Positions 7,641-12,773 of a stretch of 12,773 nt of DNA are shown here, piece after piece. The number at the start of each line of letters is the position of its first letter. Position 1 is the stretch's first letter. The stretch is taken from the NCBI GenBank assembly GCA_937873255.1, contig CALMVM010000029.1, positions 560 through 13,332 of the forward strand, read 5' to 3'. Source of the stretch: an uncultured Verrucomicrobiota bacterium (GTDB lineage: Bacteria; Verrucomicrobiota; Verrucomicrobiia; Chthoniobacterales; SZAS-18). Made by a program: the position numbers and the translations under genes. Under the pieces are notes generated by a model, which was given only the letters and a program-made list of their open reading frames with translations, ran no database searches and had not been told where the DNA came from.

Positions 7641-7846
7641 CTTCCGGAGCGCCAACGGCGCGGCTTCATAAAAGCCCAAGGCAACGCCCTAGGTTGGGAT
7701 GCGGAGGGTGCCAAGCCCTGAAGGGGCGACTCATTTCTGCGAACCGTTTCGATGAATCGCCCCTACAGGGCTCTGGCTTGTTTCGCGCTATTACCTAGGG
7801 CGTTGCCCTAGGCTTTTATGAAGCTGCACCGTTGGCGCTCCGGAAG
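7641..7846. repeat. 206-bp nested imperfect palindrome (cruciform/REP-like element)
   Basis: The outer arms 7641-7694 and 7793-7846 are inverted copies matching at 50 of 54 positions. Both arms read CTTCCGGAGCGCCAACGG inward from their outer ends, and the four differences are all transitions. A second inverted pair lies inside: 7710-7729 (GCCAAGCCCTGAAGGGGCGA) and 7757-7777, with one gap and one mismatch. The right outer arm also holds its own perfect hairpin, CCTAGGGC-GTT-GCCCTAGG (7794-7812). The transition-only differences keep most pairings possible in RNA. There is no ORF. It fills most of the gap between the end of the molybdoenzyme gene (7869) and the start of the kinase gene (7577), so a shared transcript would carry a very stable stem. 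Classification as a mobile repeat family is inference. Confidence 0.9.
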
Positions 7847-7868
7847 GTGACGCCCACCATTCACAAAT

Positions 7869-9530
7869 TTACGCCTCCACCCGCCCGCTCACCCAATGCA
7901 GCCCCAGCGCGCCGTGCGGCACCTGATCACGGAAGGGCTCGATCTGCCGATCGCCCTCGCCGTTGACCGCGCGCACGAACACCCGGATTTCCTGCGCCGG
8001 CTGCGTGGGCGTCCATTCGTGACGCCACAGGCTCCAACTGATCTTCGTGCCCGGCTGGTGGATTTCGACCGGCTCGTACGTCTGCCCGCCGTCGACGCTC
8101 AACTCCACTTTGCTGATCCCCTTGTCGCCGCCGAACGCCATGCCGCGAAACTCCACGATCCGCCCCACCTTGAACGGCTCGGCGAATCCCCCACCCCCAA
8201 CCGCCGGCGCGTCGATGCGGCTGGTCGTCGGCACGAAGATGTTCGGCCCCCAACCCTGCTCGGTGTAAAACCCCACGCCCTCGATCCCGTGCCGGTTGAT
8301 CTTCAGGCGCGGATCGTCTTTGGAAAGGAACTCCAGCCGCGTGACCCACTTCGGCATCCGCTCGCCGTAGACCCCGGGCACGATCATGCGCACCGGGAAC
8401 CCGTGGCGCGGCGGTAGCGGCGCGCCGTTCATCCCGTAGGCGACGAGGGTCGTCATCTCGTTGGCCTTGGTAAGCGGGAACGTTTCAAAAAAGCCGTCCG
8501 CCGCGTGGAACAGCACCGCCGCGCAATCCGCCTTCGGCCTGACGCTCGCCAGCAAGGCCGGCAGCGGCACACCCTTCCACGATGCGTTGGAAATCAACCC
8601 GCTGCCGATGCCGTAGGAGATACATTGCAGGGTCGTATCCTGCTCGACGGCGGGCAGGGCGGTCAGTTCGTGAAAGGTCCAGGTGCGGGGATTTTCGACG
8701 TTGCCGACGATGTCGAAGCGCCAGATGTCGCGCGCCACGTCGGGGTCCACGAGGTTCTTCGTGACCTGATAGAACTGGTCGTTGGGCGTGATCTTCTGCA
8801 CCCCCGCCCCGCCGTACTGCGTGCCGTCGTACTTGAAGGTGCCGATCTCGAAGAACCGCCGCAGCATCCCGCCGAGCGCCACGGCCGCCAGCGCGCCGAT
8901 GCCGCCCGCCAGGAAACGCCGCCGGGTCAGGCCGGTGGATGCCGACCCTTCGGAGGGTTGAGGGGCGTTCGCGGGGACCGTCAACAAGCCGTAGAAGAAC
9001 ATGATCCCCACCCCGCACGCGCCGAAGGAGGCGAGCATGCCGAGCATCGTGACGACCGTGGCCGCGGCGGGCGGCAGGCCGTTGTAGCTGGTCAGCAATT
9101 GCGGCCATAGCAGCACGACGAACAGCGCCCAGACCCCGAGCACGCCCGGCCCGATCAACCGCCAGCCGCGCCGGTCGAACAACGTGCGCGGCGTCTCCTG
9201 CGACCGGCCGCGCCACCACAGGAACGCGCCGTAGACGATCCCGCCGAACCCCGCCGCGCCGAGTTGCCCGCTCAACGCGCCGAACACCCCCTGGAGCTTG
9301 AGCTGCGAATAACCGCCGGCCTTCACCAGCGAGTCGATGAAGAACTTGACCGTCAGGAAGGGGAACGCCCGGTCGAAGATCATTTCCGTCGGCGTGGCGA
9401 CGTGGAAGAACAGCCGCAAAAACGCCATGACCGTCAGCATCACCACGCCGCCCAGCCCCCCGGCGAACGTCCCGGCGAGAAGCGATTTCCAGAGTGGCAG
9501 ACGGGACGGGGCGGCGGTTCGGTCATTCAT
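7869..9530 (-). CDS. Membrane-fused sulfite-oxidase-family molybdopterin oxidoreductase
   Basis: This 553-residue protein starts MNDRTAAPSRL at 9530. The frame is open far upstream, but that stretch runs through an inverted repeat and antisense through the response regulator, so this start is preferred. Residues 1-190 hold four hydrophobic helices (about 17-40, 83-104, 126-147, 157-185). Then TRRRFLAGG (202-210), a Tat-like twin-arginine motif, leads into a fifth helix (about 207-224). Residues 230-553 form the SUOX fold: the molybdopterin-binding region with the presumed Mo-ligand C303 in LQCISYG, GSGLISNASWKGVPL, then HGFPVRMIVPGVYG, RHGIEGVGFYTEQGW and a C-terminal dimerisation-type domain (SKVELSVDGGQTY). 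With four helices returning the chain to the cytoplasm, RRRFL plus helix five would place the enzyme in the periplasm. The substrate could be sulfite or another small oxo-compound, and the electron acceptor is unknown. Palindromic repeats lie on both sides. Confidence 0.93.
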   Translation of the reverse strand: MNDRTAAPSRLPLWKSLLAGTFAGGLGGVVMLTVMAFLRLFFHVATPTEMIFDRAFPFLTVKFFIDSLVKAGGYSQLKLQGVFGALSGQLGAAGFGGIVYGAFLWWRGRSQETPRTLFDRRGWRLIGPGVLGVWALFVVLLWPQLLTSYNGLPPAAATVVTMLGMLASFGACGVGIMFFYGLLTVPANAPQPSEGSASTGLTRRRFLAGGIGALAAVALGGMLRRFFEIGTFKYDGTQYGGAGVQKITPNDQFYQVTKNLVDPDVARDIWRFDIVGNVENPRTWTFHELTALPAVEQDTTLQCISYGIGSGLISNASWKGVPLPALLASVRPKADCAAVLFHAADGFFETFPLTKANEMTTLVAYGMNGAPLPPRHGFPVRMIVPGVYGERMPKWVTRLEFLSKDDPRLKINRHGIEGVGFYTEQGWGPNIFVPTTSRIDAPAVGGGGFAEPFKVGRIVEFRGMAFGGDKGISKVELSVDGGQTYEPVEIHQPGTKISWSLWRHEWTPTQPAQEIRVFVRAVNGEGDRQIEPFRDQVPHGALGLHWVSGRVEA

Positions 9531-9922
9531 ACAGGGAAATCGTGGCGATGGGCAACGGCATGCGGAAGAAGAATATACATCCGGTAGCAGTCTTCGGCCG
9601 GACGCGAAATACGTCCTTGGGCGTACGCCGCGCCCGCGCCGTTTAAATAACGGGCACGACGCATTTTTGTGATTGGCAACCCGTGCCAACCACTGCGCGC
9701 CACTCTCTGATCTGTCATCCTGAGGGGAGTGCAACGAGCCGAAGGACCTCGCCGCGTGGTACTCGCCCGCCTCGTACTTGCGGCCTGACCCATCCGGCTG
9801 CCCTTTTGCTTTGGCCAGCCGTAGTCGGCACGCGTGGACCTTGCGGCGAGGTCCTTCGGCTCGTTGCACTCCCCTCAGGATGACAGGTCTTGAAAATTCA
9901 TGATCGCCTCGGGGAGGCGACC
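9531..9922. other. 392-bp intergenic gap, mostly occupied by repeats
   Basis: No credible gene lies here. The half nearest the molybdoenzyme start should hold that gene's promoter; on the minus strand a TATATT box occurs in GGATGTATATTC (about 9580-9590), but no good -35 is seen. Small hairpins occur at 9632-9655 (GCCCG/CGGGC) and 9673-9689 (TTGGCA-ACCCG-TGCCAA). The remainder is the 9712-9886 inverted-repeat element. Confidence 0.6.
9712..9886. repeat. 175-bp element bounded by perfect 44-bp inverted repeats (MITE/REP-like)
   Basis: The left arm 9712-9755 begins CTGTCATCCTGAGGGGAGTG and is the exact reverse complement of 9843-9886 over 44 bp. The match continues outward as GAT/GAC with one mismatch. 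The 87-bp centre has no ORF and a weak GGCTG/CAGCC stem around 9796-9820. The outer sequence (GTCATCCTGAG...GAAGGACCTC) resembles a very widespread intergenic repeat motif that I recall from many bacterial genomes; this identification is from memory. It lies between the end of the response regulator gene and the promoter side of the molybdoenzyme gene. No transposase is present, so it would be non-autonomous. Confidence 0.92.
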
Positions 9923-10864
9923 CTACCTTGGGTGATCCACGCTGTCCCGCCCCAAAATCTCGGTCGCGCGCAACGCCGCCGCCGTGCGCGTCTCGACGCC
10001 GAGTTTTTCGTACACGCGCTGCAGATGTTTTTTCACGGTCTTGAGCGCCGAGCCGAGGATGATGGCAATCTCCGGCGAGGTCTTGCCCTGTGCCACCCAA
10101 TAGAGAACCTCCGCCTCGCGCTCGGTCAGGTCCAACGCGGTCGAAAGCATCAGGCTCGGGTCCGGCGCTTCCTCCTTGAGCAACAACACGGTGAGCCCCT
10201 CGTCGCCGCCGATGTGCTTGCCGGTCTCGGCGAAACGCCTCGCGCGCAGGTAAACGAGACCGGGCGGCAGCGCGACGGATTGACCGGCCAAGAGCGCTGG
10301 CGGCAACGCCGCGTCGGGGTCGAAGTCGCCCAGATAACGGTGCAACAACTCCCGCGCCCCCCGCGCGCAAAACACCAGATGGCCGTCCGCATCGACGACG
10401 AGCACGGCCTGGGAGAGCGAACGTTCGAGTTGCGCTTCGGCGTTCTGGCGCAGGCGAATTTCGCGTTCGAGCGCGCGTCGTGTGCGCTGCAATTCCAATT
10501 GGACCCGCAAACGGGCAAGCACCTCTTCCGGTTCGAACGGCTTGGAGATGTAATCCACCGCCCCGGCCGCAAATCCCGCCAGCCGCGCGGCCGTGTCGGT
10601 GAGCGCCGTCATGAACAACACCGGCAGGTCACCCGTGGCAGGGTTGGCCTTCAAACGGCGGCACGTCTCGAACCCGTCGAGACCAGGCATCATCGCGTCG
10701 AGGAGGATCACGTCGGGCCGCCGGTGGGAGACCTGCAGGAGCGCGCGTTCGCCGCCGTCGGCGACGAGGACGGCAAACCCCGCGCCCGTGAGGAGGTCGA
10801 GCAGCACGGAAAGGTTGGCCGGGATGTCGTCGACGACGAGGACCGTGGGGCGTTCGGGGGTCAT
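9923..10864 (-). CDS. Response regulator: REC, coiled coil, PAS-like linker and LuxR-type helix-turn-helix
   Basis: This is a 313-residue DNA-binding regulator. The REC domain (about 5-122) has the acidic pair D12/D13, phospho-acceptor D56 in ILLDAMMPGLDG, T86 in FMTALTD and K108 in ISKPF, so it should be phosphorylatable. A charged helix (about 122-150, LQRTRRALEREIRLRQNAEA) connects to a region at about 152-230 that looks like a degenerate PAS domain (AVLVVDADGHLVFCARGARE). The LuxR/NarL helix-turn-helix at 245-300 includes LTEREAEVLYWVAQGKT and LKTVKKHLQRVYEKLGV. The REC subtype is the one often attached to hybrid kinases. The co-directional kinase at 6003-7577 lacks a receiver and could be its partner. 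The gene is divergent from the luciferase-like gene across a 137-bp gap, so it could control either direction. The start at 10864 lacks a clear Shine-Dalgarno. Confidence 0.94.
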   Translation of the reverse strand: MTPERPTVLVVDDIPANLSVLLDLLTGAGFAVLVADGGERALLQVSHRRPDVILLDAMMPGLDGFETCRRLKANPATGDLPVLFMTALTDTAARLAGFAAGAVDYISKPFEPEEVLARLRVQLELQRTRRALEREIRLRQNAEAQLERSLSQAVLVVDADGHLVFCARGARELLHRYLGDFDPDAALPPALLAGQSVALPPGLVYLRARRFAETGKHIGGDEGLTVLLLKEEAPDPSLMLSTALDLTEREAEVLYWVAQGKTSPEIAIILGSALKTVKKHLQRVYEKLGVETRTAAALRATEILGRDSVDHPR

Positions 10865-10873
10865 GCGCGGTCG

Positions 10874-10889
10874 ATCATCTTTGGATGAT
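10874..10889. promoter_or_regulatory. Inverted repeat in the divergent regulator/luciferase-like promoter region
   Basis: ATCATC-TTTG-GATGAT is a perfect 6-bp inverted repeat with a 4-nt spacer. It ends 9 nt upstream of the response regulator ATG, within the gap shared with the divergent monooxygenase gene. It could be an operator or the base of a leader hairpin; chance cannot be excluded. Confidence 0.3.
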
Positions 10890-11001
10890 ACTGGAAATTT
10901 CCCGTCAAAGCGATACGCCCTTCGGCTCGTGGGTAGACGGACCGTTTACCCATGCGCCTCGATTCTTCGCCGCGGATTTGCGCGAGGTGGTATATTCTCT
11001 T

Positions 11002-12045
11002 ATGAGCCTCCCTCTTTCCGTGCTCGATCTCTCGCCGGTGAGCGCCGGGTCGTCGGGCGCGCAGGCCCTCCGCAATTCGGTGGACCTCGCCCGGCACGCC
11101 GACGGCCTCGGGTTCCACCGCTACTGGGTCAGCGAACACCACAATCTGCCCAGCGTCGTTTCCTCGTCGCCCGAAGTGCTCATCGGCCATCTCGCGGGCG
11201 CGTCGCGGCGGATGCGCGTCGGCTCGGGCGGCATCATGCTGCCCAACCACGCGCCGTTGCGCATCGCGGAGGCGTTCCGCGTGCTGGCGGCGCTGCATCC
11301 CGGCCGCATCGACCTGGGACTCGGCCGTGCGCCGGGCTCCGACGGACGTGCGGCGATGGCCTTGCGGCGGGGACGCGCGAGCGGCGACGATTTCCCCGAA
11401 ATGCTCGACGAACTGCTCGCCTTCGGCGGCCTGGAACCGTTCCCCGCCGACAGCCCGATCCGCAGCGTGCGCGCCCTGCCCGACGATGTCGCGCTGCCGC
11501 CGGTGTGGATTCTAGGGTCGAGCGATTGGGGGGCGCGGTTCGCGGCGCAACGCGGGTTCGGGTACGCGTTCGCGCATCATTTCAGCGCCGAGTGGGTGAA
11601 CAGCGCGACGCGGGCGTACAAGGAGGGTTTCCGGCCGTCGTTCGCGCCGGGCCGACTCGAAACGCCGCACCTGATCCTGACGGTTTCGGCCGTGTGCGCG
11701 CCGACCGACATGGAAGCCGACCGGCTGGCGGCGAGCCTCGATTTGATGGCCGTGCGGCGGGCGCGGGGGCAATTCGCGCCGATGCCGAGCCCGGAGGAAG
11801 CGGCGGCTTACCCGTTCTCGGGCGAGGAACGCGCGTTCGTGGCCGATTTCCGGGAGAAGATTTTCGTCGGTTCGCCCGCGACGGTGCGGCGGAAGCTGGA
11901 GGCGCTCGCGGCCGAGACGGGCGCGGACGAATTGATGGTCAACACGATGCTGTGGGACCACGAGGCGCGGAAGCGTTCATACACGCTGCTGGCGGAGGCT
12001 TTTGGGTTGTCGGGTTTGCCTGCACCGGTACCGCTAGCGGCTTGA
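11002..12045 (+). CDS. LLM-class (luciferase-like) flavin-dependent oxidoreductase, MsnO8/YhbW type
   Basis: This 347-residue TIM-barrel enzyme uses reduced FMN and oxygen; the natural substrate is unknown. The ATG at 11002 gives MSLPLSVLDLSPVSAGSSG, the typical N-terminus of this subfamily, and is preceded by GAGGTGG at 10984-10990. The frame stays open back to 10885, but those 39 residues do not fit the family. Conserved blocks are RYWVSEHHN (40-48), GSGGIMLPNHAPLRIAE (74-90), GRIDLGLGRAPGSD (101-114), VWILGSSDWGA in the middle, and the late segment FVGSPATVRRKLEALAAETG. Its length is normal for the family. It is the only plus-strand gene in the window, divergent from the response regulator and convergent with the lipoprotein gene. 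A TATATT at 10991-10996 is very close to the ATG and is more likely chance than a -10 box. Confidence 0.93.
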   Translation: MSLPLSVLDLSPVSAGSSGAQALRNSVDLARHADGLGFHRYWVSEHHNLPSVVSSSPEVLIGHLAGASRRMRVGSGGIMLPNHAPLRIAEAFRVLAALHPGRIDLGLGRAPGSDGRAAMALRRGRASGDDFPEMLDELLAFGGLEPFPADSPIRSVRALPDDVALPPVWILGSSDWGARFAAQRGFGYAFAHHFSAEWVNSATRAYKEGFRPSFAPGRLETPHLILTVSAVCAPTDMEADRLAASLDLMAVRRARGQFAPMPSPEEAAAYPFSGEERAFVADFREKIFVGSPATVRRKLEALAAETGADELMVNTMLWDHEARKRSYTLLAEAFGLSGLPAPVPLAA

Positions 12046-12066
12046 TGCTGACGCCAGTTCGCAGAG

Positions 12067-12092
12067 GCGCGTGGTCTGGGCCGAACACGCGC
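12067..12092. terminator. Weak hairpin between convergent genes
   Basis: GCGCGTG (12067-12073) pairs with CACGCGC (12086-12092) around a 12-nt loop, exactly in the 47-bp gap between the convergent luciferase-like and lipoprotein genes. There is no T-tract on either strand, so intrinsic termination is uncertain. Its position is its main support. Confidence 0.3.
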
Positions 12093-12407
12093 TCAGTCGA
12101 GCGTAACGCGATCCGCAGGGTCCGTCGGGATGTACCGCCAGCGGCCATCGATTCGTCTGACCACCTCGTAGCCCACCCCATGGCCATGGAAGTAAATATA
12201 TAACGCTGAGCGATCCTCCACGATCACTTCGTCAACGGCCGCCCCGGAGTAACCTGGGTTACCCACGCGCACTGCGGAGATGGCCTGATGAATATCTGCT
12301 TGGGAAACCAGCCAGACCGACCCGTGGGCGATTGCGTTCTCCGGTTTGAGCAAAGTACATCCCGCCAACGCGGTACACAACAGGGCGACGACGAGCGGAG
12401 AACGCAT
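12093..12407 (-). CDS. Small predicted lipoprotein of unknown function
   Basis: This is a 104-residue protein starting MRSPLVVALLCTALAGC. A short basic start and a hydrophobic core are followed by the lipobox LAGC, with the lipidated C17, giving a mature chain of 88 residues. The mature part (WLVSQADIHQAISAV, then ALYIYFHGHGVGYEVVRRID and GRWRYIPTDP) looks like a small alpha/beta domain that I do not recognise. The ATG at 12407 is preceded by GGAGG at 12416-12420 with 8-nt spacing, the best ribosome site in the window. A GTG at 12428, overlapping the upstream stop codon as GTGA, would add seven residues before the signal peptide and is less likely. It lies 17 nt downstream of the receiver-domain gene, so the two are probably co-transcribed. 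Confidence 0.8.
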   Translation of the reverse strand: MRSPLVVALLCTALAGCTLLKPENAIAHGSVWLVSQADIHQAISAVRVGNPGYSGAAVDEVIVEDRSALYIYFHGHGVGYEVVRRIDGRWRYIPTDPADRVTLD

Positions 12408-12424
12408 GACCTCGGCCTCCGGTT

Positions 12425-12773
12425 TCACCGCAACAACTCCAGCAGTACACCCGGGTCCACCGGCTTGACGAGATGCTGGTCGAACCCGGCCTCCTGCGAA
12501 CGCCGACGGTCGCTTTCCTGCCCGTAGCCGGACACGGCGATCAACGTCAGGCCAGCGAGGTTTGCGTCCTCGCGTAAACGGCGCGCGACCTCGTAGCCGT
12601 CCATGCCCGGCAGGCCGATGTCGAGCAGCACGAACTCCGGCCGGTATTCCTGCGCCGCCGCGACCGCCGCCGGGCCATCATAAGCCAGGCGCACATCGTG
12701 GCCGTGACGCTTGAGGATGAGCGACGTGCCGCGCGCGGAATCCACATTATCATCGACCACCAGGACCTTCCGC
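12425..12773 (-). CDS. Receiver domain, N-terminal part outside window; probably the C-terminus of a hybrid histidine kinase
   Basis: The minus frame is open to the right edge and the visible 116 codons encode almost a complete REC domain: RKVLVVDDN at the start, the phospho-acceptor Asp in FVLLDIGLPGMDG (codon 12620-12622), AVSGYGQESDRRRSQEAGFD and the conserved lysine in HLVKPVDP. The chain ends soon after the last helix (GVLLELLR). The GYGQ-DRRR-AGFD-HLVKPVDP form is the one typically found at the end of hybrid sensor kinases, but a free CheY-like protein cannot be excluded without the upstream sequence. A small lipoprotein gene follows immediately downstream. Confidence 0.9.
   Translation of the reverse strand, partial: RKVLVVDDNVDSARGTSLILKRHGHDVRLAYDGPAAVAAAQEYRPEFVLLDIGLPGMDGYEVARRLREDANLAGLTLIAVSGYGQESDRRRSQEAGFDQHLVKPVDPGVLLELLR

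Noticed and set aside
5961..7721. 586-codon plus-strand open frame
   Set aside because: It lies opposite the histidine kinase. The product is R/A/G/H-rich with no domain, as expected for the antisense frame of a G+C-rich gene with G/C third positions.
9531..10370. Upstream in-frame extension of the molybdoenzyme (280 extra residues)
   Set aside because: It runs through the 44-bp inverted repeats and overlaps the clearly real response regulator in another frame. The peptide is Arg/Gly-rich with no family resemblance, and MNDRTAAPSRL is a natural start.
10991..10996. TATATT as -10 promoter box for the luciferase-like gene
   Set aside because: It lies only 5 nt before the ATG, so transcription would start at or inside the coding region, and no -35 is found at the right spacing.
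10593..12203. 536-codon plus-strand frame overlapping regulator and monooxygenase
   Set aside because: It covers parts of two real genes and the divergent promoter in the wrong frame; composition is low-complexity Arg-rich.

Overview
The window is a G+C-rich bacterial chromosome segment. I counted 73-78% G+C by hand in two sample lines inside genes. The organism is probably a member of the Verrucomicrobiota (Opitutales-like) or a close relative. This rests on the AccD and pseudopilin-like sequence flavour, the weak or absent Shine-Dalgarno sites, and the kinds of intergenic palindromic repeats. It is an inference, not a placement. Almost everything is read from the minus strand; the one plus-strand gene is a luciferase-like monooxygenase at 11002-12045.

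Layout from left to right. 1-1152 (-) is a folC cut off by the window edge. 1243-1860 (-) is a low-G+C gene for a small four-helix membrane protein. 1924-2766 (-) is accD. The small gene therefore sits inside the familiar accD-folC pair. 2855-2983 is a hairpin-type repeat. 3016-3903 (-) encodes an exported protein of unknown function with a possible pseudopilin-like C-terminal half. 3951-5915 (-) is a large APC-superfamily permease with a soluble C-terminal domain. 6003-7577 (-) is a PAS histidine kinase. 7641-7846 is a nested 206-bp palindrome. 7869-9530 (-) is a sulfite-oxidase-type molybdoenzyme fused to a membrane domain. 9712-9886 is a perfect 44-bp inverted repeat. 9923-10864 (-) is a REC-LuxR response regulator. 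12093-12407 (-) is a small lipoprotein. 12425-12773 (-) is a receiver domain cut off by the right edge, probably the end of a hybrid kinase.

Functional reading. accD and folC are housekeeping genes (fatty acid and folate synthesis). The response regulator, molybdoenzyme and kinase are co-directional. They may form a sensing/oxidoreductase locus: the kinase carries the C-terminal tail usual in hybrid kinases but has no receiver, and the receiver is on the separate regulator. This coupling is inference, because the three genes are separated by repeat-filled gaps.

The most unusual feature is that three sequence-unrelated palindromic elements sit in three intergenic gaps within 7.1 kb, none interrupting a gene. 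I see no CRISPR array, tRNA, rRNA, transposase or phage gene, and no convincing undescribed defence or biosynthetic system.
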